Shown here piece after piece: positions 1 through 12,146 of a DNA stretch of 64,000 nucleotides. The first letter of the stretch is position 1; each line of letters begins with the position of its first letter. A program made the position numbers and the translations under genes. Location: the NCBI GenBank assembly GCA_039881045.1, contig JAYWVB010000002.1, positions 186,001 to 250,000 on the forward strand. Reading direction: 5' to 3'. Source of the stretch: Chaetomium olivaceum (lineage: Eukaryota; Ascomycota; Sordariomycetes; Sordariales; Chaetomiaceae). The notes under the pieces are model-generated. The model saw only the letters and a program-made list of their open reading frames with translations. It was not told where the DNA came from and did not search any database.

Positions 1-1917
1 TTATTGTAAAAGGCAAGAAGGTTGTGTTGACGAGTTCCTATGATTACTCAAGCTGCTCATTCTTGACTTCGAATGTGATGACACGTGCTTGTGCGGAACG
101 CGAGGGAGGAACGGGAGCGTCAGCAACAAGAGTTCTACAAGGACGCGTAAGATCTGTATTTTTGGCTTTTCAGCCCCGTGAGAGATGTGGTCCTCAGCGT
201 CTAACTATTCGTATTCGATTACCTTCACCGTGTCCCCTTACCAAAAAGCTGACCAAAAACTTCACCGAGCATCATGCAAAGAGGTTGGGCAACAAGAAAT
301 CCAGGGCGCGACCCCTGAAAGGATTCAACGGCAATCTTGGAATTGGGTCGCATCATTGAGGCAGAGACGGGAGCTTCCGAGGTGGTTTGCGTAGTTGAGG
401 CTGTGCACGCAGGTACGGATGAGATTATGCAGCCACCCCGCCGTGGAGCCCTCTCCGCCATTCGGTTCGACCGGTGTTTGCTCGTGTTCAATTCAACATT
501 CCAATTTTGACGTCTGACGGCCGAGAGCAACGCAACACAAGTGATTGCAAAAAAAAGAACAGAGAGTCTCGGTCTCGTCAGAAGGTCTGGCCAGTTCACA
601 CTAGCAAGTTTTCTGCACTCCTCACCGCCAAAGGAGGGGACGGAAGAAGAATCGTTCCCCCACCCTTCCCCGTGTTTCTTGTTTCAAGTTGCCCAATCCT
701 GGTCAGGCTGCACCTCGAAGACCAGAATCGAGACCAGAACACGTTTTGTGCAGGGACGGAACATGCTAACCGTTTGGCCAACAGAGCTGTGACCGAAATG
801 GCCAGCAACTAATCTGTACACAGTCTTTATGTGATTTATCCGGCCATTCACAAACTGATTGTGAGTCTTCGACAGGTGTCACCTTGAATAATTGGAGGTG
901 GGTGGCGCGCCGATAAACAAGCCACCACACCAGACGGGAACTGTACTCTGAGCGTTTAGATGGTGCTCGCTGATGAAATGGAATATGGAATGCGCTTCAA
1001 TTTGCCCGGAAGCCTAACAGAAATTGCCCGCCGATAACACATTGCAGCGGCCGGGACTTTGCCTTCCCTCGAGCGATCGACATTCTCCTGAAATTGCATC
1101 GAGCTGGCGCGTTCTATCCGGCCAATGGCCAGCTGTCAGGACATGGCTGGTGGATGGCACACTGCATGATTGGCCCAACCTGCCGTCCGAAGTGCCCACC
1201 CCACTACTCCCGAAGCGGTATGGTTCCAGGGGTGGAAGTGCGGTGCCTTGCTTCTCTGTGGTCAGGAACGGCCGAAAGGACAGGGGTCCTTGTGCAGGAC
1301 TGCCCCGGCGTCATCCCGAGGTCCCCAGTGCAATTTCGTTCTCGCTTCCCCTGTGGCTCGGGGGACGAGGCCTTTGTGGGTTTCGCTGTCTCCCTTCTCG
1401 CTTTGACTTCGTCCTTGCAACAAAACGACAGTCATTCTCTCCAGTCACTCCTTTGAGCCATTGTGTATGTCCTCACTCCACCTTGGGAAACTCATTTTCG
1501 GCCCTTCCAACTTGCATCGTTGCCTCTCAGCACGCTGCGGAAGCCAGGAAATGCCCCCTCACCTGTAGCGCCAGGACGCTAAAAAGGAAAACGCAGACAA
1601 ACGTCGGCAAACCACCGCCGACCACCCAACACTCGTTCAACAACCTGCGATTCTTTTCCCCGGGGACGCAAACCCGTTCGTTCGTTTTCCTGTTTGCCTT
1701 CCGTCACAGGCACTCGTTTTTCCAAGAAGGTGCTGTGAGCCGCTGGTCGACGACAGCCGAGACGTTTGCCGCCGAACGACAAGCTTCCGAAGAAGCCGAC
1801 GAGACAAAATACCCCCGATTCGTGCCACGGCTACCTTGCAAGCGAGACTGTGACGACTCCCTCTCTTCAACCTAACACGACAGTCAGGCAGCGACTCCCT
1901 CCTGCGACGCATTCACA
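1..1917. promoter_or_regulatory. Upstream region and probable long leader of the WSC gene
   Basis: I see no convincing gene here. Several open frames exist (for example 1024-1875) but they have no recognisable domain and no splice structure. From about 1440 to 1917 the sequence turns into alternating C-rich and T-rich runs ending in a CA-rich stretch directly before the WSC start codon. This is typical of a transcribed fungal 5' leader. Confidence 0.35.
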
Positions 1918-2900
1918 ATGAAGTCTGTGGCCCTGATCGCCGCGGCAGCTGTCGCCTTTACCGACGCGTTGCCAGGGAACTTGATGTCCGAGACTGCACA
2001 GCGCCGACATGCCGAGGTGGCGGCGCGGTATGTGAAGGGTGTCCAGCAACCGATAGAGCCGCCCACACTCTCGGGGTCGACAATTCAAGGGTGTTTCAAA
2101 TCTTCGGGCAAGCTCGAGTTTATGGAAGTTATTGAATGGAATACCATCGGGTCATGCGGCAACGACCTCTGCCGCGCACAGGGCTTTGAAGTCGGCGGCA
2201 CGACGGGCGGGAACCAATGCTGGTGCGGCCACAAATACCCGCCCAAGTCTGATCTGGTGGACCCTAAGAACTGCGATACCGGTTGCACAGGTTACGGCCA
2301 GCACGCATGTGAGTTGTTGCTGTTTGGGTCTTGTTGAAAACGAGGAAACTAACCAAATGCGCAGGCGGCGGGATTGACTTCTGGACCATTTACCACACCG
2401 GCATAGTACTGTCCGTTAAGTACGAGGAATCGCCGAAAAAGTCGACGACCTCGGATACCCCCCAGGCGACGCAGACCTCGGATACCCCCCAGCAAACCAT
2501 CGTCGTCACGGAATCACCCACGAGCCAGCCCGATAGCGAGGGCTCCAGCGGCCCCAATGTGGCCGGCATCGCCGCCGGTGTTGTTGTGGGGGTTGTGGTC
2601 ATCGCGGCAGCACTTGGTGGCGCCTTTTTGTACATGCGCCGCAAGCGGAATATGGAGATCGAGGAGGAGCACCGTCGCAACGCCGCCGTCAATGCTTTTA
2701 TTGGTAAGCCCCCTAGAAGCAGCGGCGGCACATCGACGACAGATTCCCGGATGGATCCAGTGATGGCCCACCGGAGGATGAGTGACGGCAGCATCGCCGA
2801 CAACCAAGATTACTCCAGGAGGATCCTTCGCGTATGTTTTATCCCATCTTTCTGGCGCGCCCGAGTGTGTTGCTAACGAACCCAGGTCACCAATGCATGA
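1918..2900 (+). CDS. WSC-domain cell-wall sensor-like membrane protein
   Basis: Three exons (1918-2308, 2365-2831, 2886-2900) encode about 290 residues. A short hydrophobic signal peptide (MKSVALIAAAAVAF) is followed by one WSC domain at about residues 57-143. It has the expected eight cysteines, including the CWCG motif, and ends in ACGGIDFWTIYHTG across the first intron. A Ser/Thr/Pro-rich stalk follows, then a single membrane helix (AGIAAGVVVGVVVIAAALGG) with a basic stop-transfer (MRRKR) and a cytoplasmic tail of about 90 residues. This order matches the Wsc/Slg1 stress-sensor family, which binds wall glucans or mannoproteins outside and signals to Rho1 inside. The tiny last exon encodes only VTNA and the stop. 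The gene looks intact. One WSC domain and one helix favour a sensor over a secreted WSC enzyme, but the pathway role is inferred. Confidence 0.85.
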
Positions 2901-5313
2901 TCGCACCAACCCCAGTGATAACGACAAACGAATTCGCCTGTATTTCACATTTGCATAACCGGCGTTTTGGGGAAGGGTGGTGGGGGGAAGGCTATTCTAC
3001 AGAGTCTTATCGCGCACTCGTGGCGGATCGACTGAAGCCATCACACGAACGAAACCTACCTGGGGGCGTCTCTCTTTTTTCGTTTGTACGGTTGGCGCGG
3101 GCATCTCCGGGGGCTGCACACTTGGGTTGCTGTGTGGCCGGCCCGGCATGCCTGTGCTGCTGCTGCTCTCCCTTTCTCCTTCGCTACAATTTTTTAGACC
3201 AGTACCCGAGTCCCGACGACATTCATCATATCATGTCTGACCGTCGGGCCTCACCACTTCTTTCAGAACGAATCAGAAACAATCAACGGGCGCAGAATCC
3301 ACTCCTTGGGTCCCTGTTCGGCGTGTTGCGTGTTGTTTTCTTGCTGACGGAACTGCACTTTACCCAGCTGCTTTTAATTAACAACAAACGCCGGATGGTA
3401 GACCACTCCTTGCGCAACGAGGCCATCTCCCTCATCCTAATGAACCCATCAAAGACCTAAAACAACCACTTCACTACTCTTGTTGGTGGTGTTGGGCATC
3501 TCTAAAATTACTTCAATACAAATAACAACTTTAAACCTACCCGACTAATTTCCCCTTCCGCGACGACGTTGGCTCTGTCTGCCCCTCCACCACCGTCTTG
3601 CCGCTTCCCGCCTTCGCTTCCCCCATGATGTGATAAGATCCGCAAAAAGCCAGCAGATCACCTGAAATACCCGGATCGTCGTGTCCCCCTATGAAAGACA
3701 CAGGCACGAAAAGATCTGTAGATCACAATGTCTGTATCTTCTACTGAAAACTGGTCTGACAAACTAAGAGAGGGAATCGGTGGCCCTGCGTGCGCAGTCT
3801 GGAAAAGGTGGGCCCGGAACCCCGGCCCGGGACCGCAACACCCCCCTCCTCCCGTCCCGCTTTTATGTGTTTCCAACCTCCCGTGCCTCCCACAATTGCA
3901 CACAGCTCGGTTCGGTGGTTCGGTTCCTCAATGGGAAATGGGGGGGTAACAAACTCTGTCTAATGCGGCATGTCGATCGCGAGGGCCCCAGCACCGCTTC
4001 GGCAGAACCGTTCGTGCCTCGTTTCTTTTCACGTATGTATTTTTGGATGCTTGCTTGCTTGCTTCCTGTCTCGCTTTGTTTCCATGTCTTGGAGTTCGTT
4101 CCAAGTTGTGAGGCAACCGAGGGGCTGTGCTTCCTCAACTTTATTTCACATTTTCACGGAAAGCCGGGAGCGGGTTTCGTGTTCACCTTGGCTTTTGTGG
4201 GCTGAGGTTCGAGGGACTTTGCCTTGTTTTTTTTCTTGCTTTCGTTTCCTCGTTTCAAGTGTCCGATGAGGGAGGGGGGTTCCGCTGGTGGTGAAACGAG
4301 GCGGCTGCAGAAAGCTTGGGCCAAGGCTGAATTGCGCCGACTGACTGACACGGGCTGAAGGGTTAGGGTTCGTACCCGGCCGTGTCGGGAGGGACTGACT
4401 TGACGCATTGCTGGGTAATGATTACCTACGGGGATGGGTTGGTCCGTAATCTCCATGGTTATTTTAGGGGACGTGGCTTCAACAAGGTGATCGCAGCCTG
4501 AGAAAGAGTCTCGGTTGCTGTTCAACCAAGCTCTCCACTTTGTTCGGTTCGAGAACCCTTAATTCTAATTTGGCCCATGGGCGCACGAACGGAGCGGGCT
4601 GGGGGAGACCGTCGAGGTGGTCCGGAGCTGTTTCTTCTTTTCCCAAGAGAATGTCCCGGGGACCTGGCACCCGGGTGCCTAGGCGGGATCCAAGGAGACC
4701 AGATTAACCCACAAGCTTTCAAGAACGATGAAATCTTGACTCAGGCCAAAAAGTTGGTGTCGTCGTAACTCGTGGTGTTGCGTTCATCCCTGTTGTCGAT
4801 GAAAGCCTCCATGACCGCAAGGCGGAGCCCGGGAACAGGATCGTCGTTCAATCGTGACGACAAGATGTTTTAGAGGGAAAAAAGCATAGTTACAGAAGAA
4901 GGTGAAAGAATAAGAAGGTAAATAGTTTTAACACGGGAGGGAACACAGCTGGCCATTGCGGTATCTTGGACTGATGTCTCGGCAATTTCACCCTACCTTG
5001 AACTCATCTAACAAGGGAGACCGGATGATTGGGATTAATCGGGGGAAGGACAGGTTCGCTCGTCTCTGTTCAAGCCGTAGCTATGAGCAAGCAAAAGCAT
5101 GCGAGTATTCCTCACTCAGGGGTGTTTTGGTGATGCGTCGGACGTCGGCGCGGCAACACTCTCGAACGGTCGCCGACGTTAGCCGAGCCCGCCCGGACGT
5201 CATCCCGCAGCAAGGGAACTCGGTTCAGTTGTGGACTTCAACACAACATCTCCACTACTCCCCTCCAAAGCGCCGACGACAGTATCCGCCGCCGGTCAAT
5301 TAGCCCACTCAAG
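2901..5313. other. Intergenic, no gene seen
   Basis: About 2.4 kb of 3' region and promoter without a supportable gene. The one notable feature is a solitary telomere-like motif, GGTTAGGGTT, near 4361-4371. It is the same 10-mer that flanks the Crypton further right. CA-rich sequence just before 5314 suits the promoter and leader of the hydratase gene. Confidence 0.5.
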
Positions 5314-6463
5314 ATGCCTCCGAGATTTACTTTGACGCTCAATGCGTCGGCTACCCTGCGCGCCGCCGGCCGGTTGGCGCCTCGATACGCGCGGTACTCA
5401 ACCGAGGCCAATACCGGGCCCTTACTTCGAGTCACGGACCTGCCTGCCCCCAACTCGGGTCACATCCGCATCCTCGAGCTCAATCGGCCGGCGGCACGCA
5501 ATGCCATCTCGCGCGGGCTCCTATCCTCCCTACGCGAAGAGATTGACGCCGTCCACGAGCAGTACGACGCCGCAACGGGCGAGGAAATCCCGACCCCGTC
5601 ATGGAACAAGCGGTTCGGCGGCATAGCAGGCGAGGACCAAAAGGGTCCGACACGGGCCCTGATTCTCGCCTCGGCGGTCGATACCTCGTTCTGCGCGCCG
5701 GCGCAGATCTCAAAGAGCGCAAGACCTTCACCCAGGAGGAGTGAGTCCGCAAACCACAAACCCAACCTCTCTTCCCCTTCTTGCTCTCCCCACCCCAATC
5801 CAATCCAATTCAATCCACCCCATCTAACAAAAAAAAAAAAAAAAAAACAGAACCGCCGCGTTCCTCCTCCACCTGCGCACGACGCTCACCTCGCTCTCCA
5901 CGCTGCCCATCCCCACCATCAGCGCCATCTCCTCCCTCGCGCTGGGCGGCGGGCTCGAGCTCGCCCTGTCCACCCACTTCCGCGTGCTGACCTCCAACGC
6001 CGTCGTCGGCCTGCCCGAGACCCGCCTGGGCATCATCCCCGGCGCGGGCGGCACCCACCGGCTGCCCGCGCTGATCGGCGTGCCGCGCGCGCGCGACCTG
6101 ATCCTGACGGGCCGGCGCGTGTCCGCGCCCGAGGCGTATTTTCTGGGGCTGGCGGACCGCCTGGTGGAGATTGCGCCCGAGAGCGAGAGCCAGGCGGAGG
6201 AGTGGCGGGGGATGGGGGAGAAGGAAAGGGAGGCCCTGGTATTGGGGTTGGCGAGACGCTCTGCGCTGAGTGAGGCGGTCAGGTTGGCTGGGGAGATTTG
6301 TGAAGGGGGGCCGGTGGCGGTTAGGGCGGCGATTCGGGCGGTGGAGGAGCCTAGTGAGGTGGTGGAGAATGAGATGTATCAGAGGGTGGTGAGGACGGAG
6401 GATCGGGATGAGGCGTTGAGGGCGTTTGCGGAGAAGAGGAAGCCTGTTTTTAAGGGGAGGTAG
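5314..6463 (+). CDS. Mitochondrial enoyl-CoA hydratase / methylglutaconyl-CoA hydratase-like, frame broken once
   Basis: Two exons (5314-5740 and 5851-6463) give about 346 residues of a crotonase-fold enzyme. The first 30 residues are Arg/Ala/Ser-rich with almost no acidic residues, like a mitochondrial presequence. The crotonase motifs are present: the hydrophobic ALILASAVDTSFC strand, then GADLKER (oxyanion hole), LALGGGLELAL with the first catalytic Glu, and GLPETRLGIIPGAGGTHRL with the second Glu. AUH-type enzymes act in leucine breakdown, hydrating 3-methylglutaconyl-CoA; that substrate is inferred from resemblance. The frame breaks at about 5693-5700. FC is read in the starting frame, but GADLKER lies two bases out of phase, within a GCGCGCC tract. 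No intron can bridge this. Both sides are well conserved, so an assembly or real 2-base gain (or 1-base loss) is likely. The intron ends in a run of about 17 A residues. Confidence 0.8.
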
Positions 6464-6659
6464 GGGGTTGTTGGCGGTGCAATTGATGTGGGTATTCGGG
6501 CGGCTTGAATGGTTGCTTGACATTGTGCTGAAGCGCGGTAACGTAAACGTGCCCTGGCTGGGTGGAAGGCGGCGGAAAAAGGTCGAGTAGAAATCCCACT
6601 GCCTGGCACCCATTCATAAGGAAGGAATGCGCTCTCGATTTCCAACGAGGACCACCGCC

Positions 6660-6955
6660 TAACTGGATAGCCCAGCGGTTAAGCGGTGGCCTCGGCCCAT
6701 GGGCCAGCTAGTTCACCATGCCTCAAGTACCCGGACGTAAGGGGAGGCCATAGGTTCGAATCATGATGCTACCGGGGTTTTTCTGGGAGGTGCTGGGACG
6801 CTAGTAGAGTCCTCCAACATCAGAATTTACACAGCAGCCCGCATTGGCCCGACGGGGCATCACCGGGCTGCAACTGGGCACACGTCGTAAAACCCCCTAG
6901 GGGTTTCGTAGCCGGCTACCTCTCTTCGACCGGCGAAGAGGGCTAGCCGGTGAGC
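6660..6955 (+). repeat. tRNA-derived SINE-like element
   Basis: The stretch begins with an A-box-like sequence, TAGCCCAGCGG, near 6669, and has a B-box-like sequence, GGTTCGAATC, near 6753. The A-to-B distance (about 85 bp) is too long for an ordinary tRNA, and no acceptor stem can be closed. A tRNA-unrelated part follows, with a short palindrome (AACCCCCTAGGGGTT near 6891) and a strong hairpin at 6911-6950 (CCGGCTA... paired with ...TAGCCGG around a CCGG loop). A pol III head plus an unrelated tail is SINE architecture. Only one copy is seen here, so the repeat status is inferred. Confidence 0.45.
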
Positions 6956-7695
6956 TTTTGCTGGTGTTTTCCACGCATCTGTATTCACACGCTATTTTTA
7001 TTTTTGTTGTTTCCTTTTTGTTACTCGCTAGTCCAAATAATTCCAGCCAAGCAGGGTGATACAGTTTGACTGGATCTGTTTGCAATATGCGGAAATAGTA
7101 GTAAAGAAGGATGTCCATTTTTCAAGGTAGATCGCGATGGCTGCAGTGGAAGTAATTCCACGCGCAGCGGCACGCGATCCAACTTATCTAATCTAAGGTC
7201 AAAGCTGCACAGGCTCATTTTTGTATCACAGGGTAAGTGAAAGTCGTGAAGTTGAGGAGGCGTTGAAGCTATTAACTAAGGCTCGCTCCACTTTCCTCCA
7301 AGCTGAACCTGGAGCTTGCGGGAGCTTCGAAAAGCTATCCTTTACAAAATCGCATTCTCCGGCCATCCACTTCTCGGTGATGATCCCGAATCCCGGTTGC
7401 AGCAGCTCTTTTCCATCTTCGCCCCCACCATGGAACGTCATTGGAGAACCCGCCACTGCATGGTTGTGTTTGCTGCAAACGCGCCATGGCAATCAATGAC
7501 CGATGACATCATCACACTCTTCCCAATGATACATAGCAAAAGCCAGAGCTTTAAAACACCACAGAAAGCTTCCCAAGAGCTACCTATTCTCTTTCAAATT
7601 TATTGCAAACCCACACCAGATCACTAGGGATACCATCAATCGGACACCAAATCTCAAATCTCAAATCAATCAATTACCACAACAATACAACCACC
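6956..7695. other. Intergenic, promoter side of the LEA-like gene
   Basis: No gene with a recognisable domain is seen. The last 100 bases are strongly CA-rich (many CAA/ACC triplets) and lead into the start codon at 7696, as expected for a fungal 5' leader. Confidence 0.4.
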
Positions 7696-8308
7696 ATGTC
7701 CGCCCTCACATCACGAACCGCCGCCGTCACCCGCCGTCTGGCAACCACCACCACTACATCCACCCTCTCCCGCGCCGCCTTCACCACCACCACCCGCCGT
7801 CAAAAAAACCCTGTCGACGCGGCCAAGGACACCCTCAAAACAGTTGACCGCAAGGTCTCAGACAAGCTAGTAGACGGCATCAACATCGGCAGTACGTTCT
7901 CCCCTGGTTTCCATTATCTTATCGGTCATCTTCCTCCGCCACACCCCATGGGAATAAAACAACCCACCCCCCCAATCTCCCGACCGCGCAACTCACAGCC
8001 CTCACTCACAACCCATACTGTTAACAATACTAACAATACTTACAACAGCCGCATACGCCAACAAGATCAAAGAAGCGACCTCCGAAGTCTCCGAAGGCAA
8101 AGTAACCGGCCGCGCCTCGGAGCTGCGGGGCGAAGCGGCCGGCAAGGCGAGCGAGGTGGCTGGCGAGGCGAAGGGCAAGGCGAGCGAGGTGGCCGGCGAG
8201 GCCAAGGGCAAGGCCAGCGAGCTGGCGGGGGAGGCAAGGGGTGCGAAGGAGCAGGCGAAGGGCAAGGCGAAGGAGGTCGCGGGGGAGGTTAAGGAGACGT
8301 TGAGCTAA
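7696..8308 (+). CDS. Small mitochondrial LEA-like protein with 11-residue repeats
   Basis: Two exons (7696-7891, 8049-8308; 157-bp intron) encode about 151 residues. The N-terminus is rich in Arg, Ser, Thr and Ala and lacks acids for about 35 residues, suggesting mitochondrial import. The second exon is a tandem array of an 11-residue unit of the form GEAKGKASEVA, repeated about five times and ending in KEVAGEVKETLS. Such Ala/Lys/Glu-rich 11-mers form amphipathic helices in late-embryogenesis-abundant-type desiccation proteins and CsbD-like stress proteins. A role in membrane or protein protection during stress is inferred from composition only. The ATG lies in a good context (CACCATG) after a CA-rich leader. 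No catalytic motif is present and the family assignment is by pattern, not by a defined domain. Confidence 0.7.
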
Positions 8309-9158
8309 TTCTAATCTCGTGTACCGTTTGGGGGGGTGGTTGGTTGGACTGTATGATATGATATGCCACGCTCAGGAGTTACGGGGTGGGGGTAAAGGCT
8401 TGCTTCGCTGATTGCATGCCATGCCGGTTGGCTGCTGCTGCATGGAATTGAGGGGAGCATGAAGAGATGAATCATTGTTTTGGAAAACGCGTTTGGCGAG
8501 AATGGGATGTGACATGCAACACGCGCGGGGTGACAGTGGGAGTGAACTTCACAAACATGTAAACCTGGAGGGCGTCTCGCGTCCTAAGCCCCAGCTGGTT
8601 TTCTCAACAGTTGCGTACGACAAAGAGAAATGTACCGACACCACGACCCCCCGACCTCGTGGCACTACCCCCTCCCATCCAAGGACAGGAGCGGACAGAC
8701 CGAGGCCGGGGCAGAACATTTGGTCAAGAATGCAACAGCGCACTGCCGCAGCAGCCGCTCTAGTGATGCCGGCAGACCTGACCCCGCCGCGTGAGCAGCC
8801 AGGATCGAGCCATGTTCATTCTACCGCTCGGAATACAGAGCTGGATCAAGGATGGATCTCGCCTTGTGCTCCACCAAGCCGTGCGGAATGTTTGTGTGTG
8901 TGTGTGTGTGTGTGTTGGGTGTTGGGTGTTGGGAGGGGAAGCGGGTAGGATAGGTAGGGATGGAAAGGATAAGCCGAGAACGTTGCAGAGGCGGCGCGCC
9001 CCTGGCTGACTCAAATATGCTTTCATTTTCGCCTCATGATCGTGCTAGAGAACATTAGTAGCCCGATGGGTATCCTACAGCCTCGCCGGCCAGACACCTC
9101 CCACCGCAGGGACGGCATCACGGCTCGAGGGCCTCCCCCCCTCTTCCACCACCACACT
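8309..9158. other. Convergent intergenic region with GT microsatellite
   Basis: This lies between the 3' ends of the LEA-like gene and Nup37. It contains a (GT) run at about 8893-8915, followed by three TGTTGGG units. No gene is supported. Confidence 0.5.
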
Positions 9159-11510
9159 CTAATCCCCCTCAAAGAAAACCCTCTTCGTCCCCTTCTCGCG
9201 CTCGTGCTCCAACTGCTCCAGCTCCCGATCAATATCCATGATATCCATCAGCTCCTGCTCGATATCGCGGCCCTCCACCTCAAACTCATCATCCGGCTGG
9301 TCAGCCGCATAATCAAGATCGTTGATGAACATCAGCCCCTGCTGGCTCGACGGTGCCGACTGCGTCTGCGTCTGCGTCGGCTCGTCAGGCATCTCGGTCG
9401 ACGGCAGCACCTCCATGGACGGCTGCCGGTCGTCGAACGATCCCCTGACCGAGGCAGCGGGGCGCGGGCGGAACAGACCGCCGGTTTGGCGCTGCGGCGC
9501 GATGCTGAGGTTGAAGGATACATTGGCGCTGTGGGTCCGTTCTGGCGGCGGGTAGGCTAGGATGGCCCTGGTCGGGCCGCCAAGGTCGGCGCGCGGCTTC
9601 TTGCGGGACCCGAGCAGGCGGTTGGTGAGCGAGCCCGTGTCTTCGCTCTCGTGCACGACTACGAGGCGGCTCTCGCCTTGGAGGAGCACCTCCACGGGCA
9701 GGCCCTCGGCGTGGCTCGGGCCGCTGCTGCTCTCCCTTGCGGTGGAGGAGTTGTGGTTGGTGGTGGACGGCCCGCTGGTCTTGGGGATGGCGGCGGCACC
9801 GGTGCACCGCTCCCCGAGGAGCCCTGCTCCGAGGTCCGTGAGGCGGAGCATGCGGGTGGGTTGGGCCCCGCTCCAGAGATTGACGCCGCCGCCGACGGCA
9901 CGGCGCAGTTGGGAGTCCCAGAACCGCGAGATCACGGGGATGACGGAGACGATGGGATCGGTCCCGCCCAGCCAGAGTACAGCGCTCTCATCACCGGGAT
10001 CGGTCCCCTGTGGTGTGAGCTGGGCAACAGTGATACCGCCACGCACGGTCGCCAATCTCTCTGACCCGCTCGTTACGGCAGAGACGATGGCGTCTCGTCT
10101 TGTGTGAGGTGTCATGGGCACAAACTCGCCTGCTGACCCTGGCGCGGCGGGCGACTTCTGGGTCCCAGGGTTTCGAAGTGGGCTGGTTCCCTCCAGGTGT
10201 CCCGAAACACAGAAAGTTGTGATTCCCGAACCCCGCAGCCCGGCATTCGCCTTGCTGAACAGCCCACCGGAGGAGCCACTGGCCGACGGACTGGCGCCGT
10301 CGATATCCCAAATTCCCCATTGACCGTCAGCAAGGAGAGCTAAAACGGCACGACCGTGGGCAATCCACTCGGCGCCCACTATGGGTTTTCGGGCAGTCGA
10401 CATCGATGGCCCTCTGGCAAAGGGGGCATAAAGAGACAGCAGCCATGACCCTTGCGTGGGGAACGGGCCCTCGGAAGCGTCGTCGGAAGGAAGTGCCGCG
10501 ATGGCATAATCGTAGATGCGGGCGGCTTGCGAGGATGTGATAGCGAGGAGCTGGGTGATATGTGTCGGGTTGAAGGTAAGGCTTGTCAACGGCGCCGGAA
10601 GGTATTCGGTTTGGAATGGCTCCACGCGGTTGATGACACCGGGCTTCGCGTCCAAGGTGACATCCCACAGCCGTAATATGCCACTGGCTTCCCGAGAATG
10701 CGCTGCGACAATGGCCCGGGTGGCGGGCGCGGCTTGAGACGGAGCGCGTTCCAGCGACCTGCTCCGTGACCCCGGCTTTTGCTTTACCAGCGTGATTGCA
10801 AGTCCTCCTGACGGGCGACTCGGACCCGTCAGTAGAGTCAACGTCTCTCCCCACACGCCTGTGCCGGCATTACCCGCCAGCAAACTCTTCCGCAGCTCTG
10901 GCCTCGCCTTGCTCTCGTGCGAAGGGGGTGTCAATGGTACTGTGACCACGTAGACATCCGCGGTGGCGCAGGTGACGGCGAACACGATCTTATTCCTCAG
11001 GATGCCAGCGCCGTTCCAGGCGGCATCCTCAGCGGCGCTTGCCGGCATAGGCAGAACAGCCACATGAAGGACGGCGGTCTCCAGGGCAAGATCGAGGGTT
11101 TGGATAATTTCGGGAACCGCGGCACCGGCGGTCGGGCTGTCTTGGAATTCGGGCTTGTCGACGAAGGCGTCGGCAGTCGGCTCCTCATCGTCCGAATCGA
11201 CAATCATGACCGCATCGCCGGAGTGTGCGCCATTCCGCTTATCGTTTACCGATTGCCTCGGGGGTTTAAGCCGCCGGCCGCCGCGCCAAACCAGTGTGAT
11301 GCCATTCTCGTGACCATAAATTAGGATGGTCGCCCCCTGGGGCGACTGGACAGGGTACGTCTTCACATCGTATATCCGGCGGTCGAGCGAATATCTACCG
11401 TTCTCGAAAGACCAAGGTTAGCAATCCAGGGGTGCATAAGGGCCGCGGTAGCGGACATACGTATGTTGTGTGTTTTGCGGCGCGCGGCGCGTTCTGGGAG
11501 CGGGCTGCAT
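9159..11510 (-). CDS. NUP37: Nucleoporin Nup37 (WD40-type subunit of the Y complex)
   Basis: Two exons on the minus strand (11510-11461 and 11394-9159; 66-bp intron) give about 761 residues with no internal stop. The spliced N-terminus reads into RRIYDVKTYPVQSPQGATI, followed by ILIYGHENGITLVWRGGRR, a start I associate with filamentous-fungal Nup37. The body carries degenerate WD40-like blades (for example SREASGILRLWDV and GQWGIWDIDG). The C-terminal third is low-complexity and ends in an acidic/basic tail (EREKGTKRVFFEGD). Nup37 binds Nup120 in the nuclear-pore outer ring. The start at 11510 was chosen because the first codon after the shorter alternative (11366) would drop the conserved KTYPV lead-in. 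The name rests on recalled family resemblance, so a generic WD40 protein remains possible. Confidence 0.7.
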
Positions 11511-12016
11511 GGCCGCGATCGCGGGGATATGGACGGTGAGGAAGTAGTATCGAGTCGATTCCACACGTAGGGAAGTTTCAATGGCGGAAACAGAATTGGG
11601 TGCAAATTCAGGCTCGTAGTCGCAAAAATCGGGGAAGTCGAGCAGCCTGAGTTTGTTGTTGATGCCGTGCCGTCAATTGCGATGCTGGAGCTGCTCAAAA
11701 TTCGCCGCGTTCGGTCAGGCAAGGACGTGAAGAGGGAGCTTGGGCCATCCTTTGTGGGCCACCACTTTCAGCTCGCCTGGGGCCAAGAGCTGCATCGAGC
11801 GTCTTCCAAACAGGGATGAACGGCCTTGTTCAACCAATCAGTATTGGCTTTATGCTGTCAAGCAGTTCTCCTCCGCAACCTCGTGAATGAAGATCAAGGA
11901 TATATCTACGGCGGCCTTTTGGTGGCTGAATCAGCGGCTGAGCACCATTTTGCCGCAAAATGCGGGCCGTGCCCTCAGCGACCGCGAATATTCACCCCTA
12001 TCTACGTCATGGCTAG
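11511..12016. other. Intergenic between Nup37 and the Crypton
   Basis: This contains the Nup37 promoter. From 11926 it holds short motifs (GGCTGAATCAGCGGCTGAGC and CTCAGCGACCGCGAATA) that resemble sequence just right of the Crypton, which suggests a pre-existing repeat-rich target site. Confidence 0.4.
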
Positions 12017-12026
12017 GGTTAGGGTT
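12017..12026. repeat. Left 10-bp direct repeat of the Crypton
   Basis: GGTTAGGGTT, preceded by CTAG. With its neighbour it makes about two telomere-type TTAGGG units. It is identical to 14843-14852. Confidence 0.6.
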
Positions 12027-12146
12027 ATATATCTATGTATGTCCTGTCCTGACAAGCAGACGTACTTAAGCAAGTGGGCGATCTAAAAGGTAGAAAAGTA
12101 AGCTATAGTATACAACCTCTGATTAACTAGCTAGCCCTCCTAACTA

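Noticed and set aside
1024..1875. Open frame of 283 codons upstream of the WSC gene
   Set aside because: No domain, odd composition, and the region looks like a pyrimidine-rich leader. Frames of this length arise by chance in GC-rich DNA.
5810..6613. Long minus-strand frame opposite the hydratase
   Set aside because: A GC-codon shadow of the coding strand without any domain.
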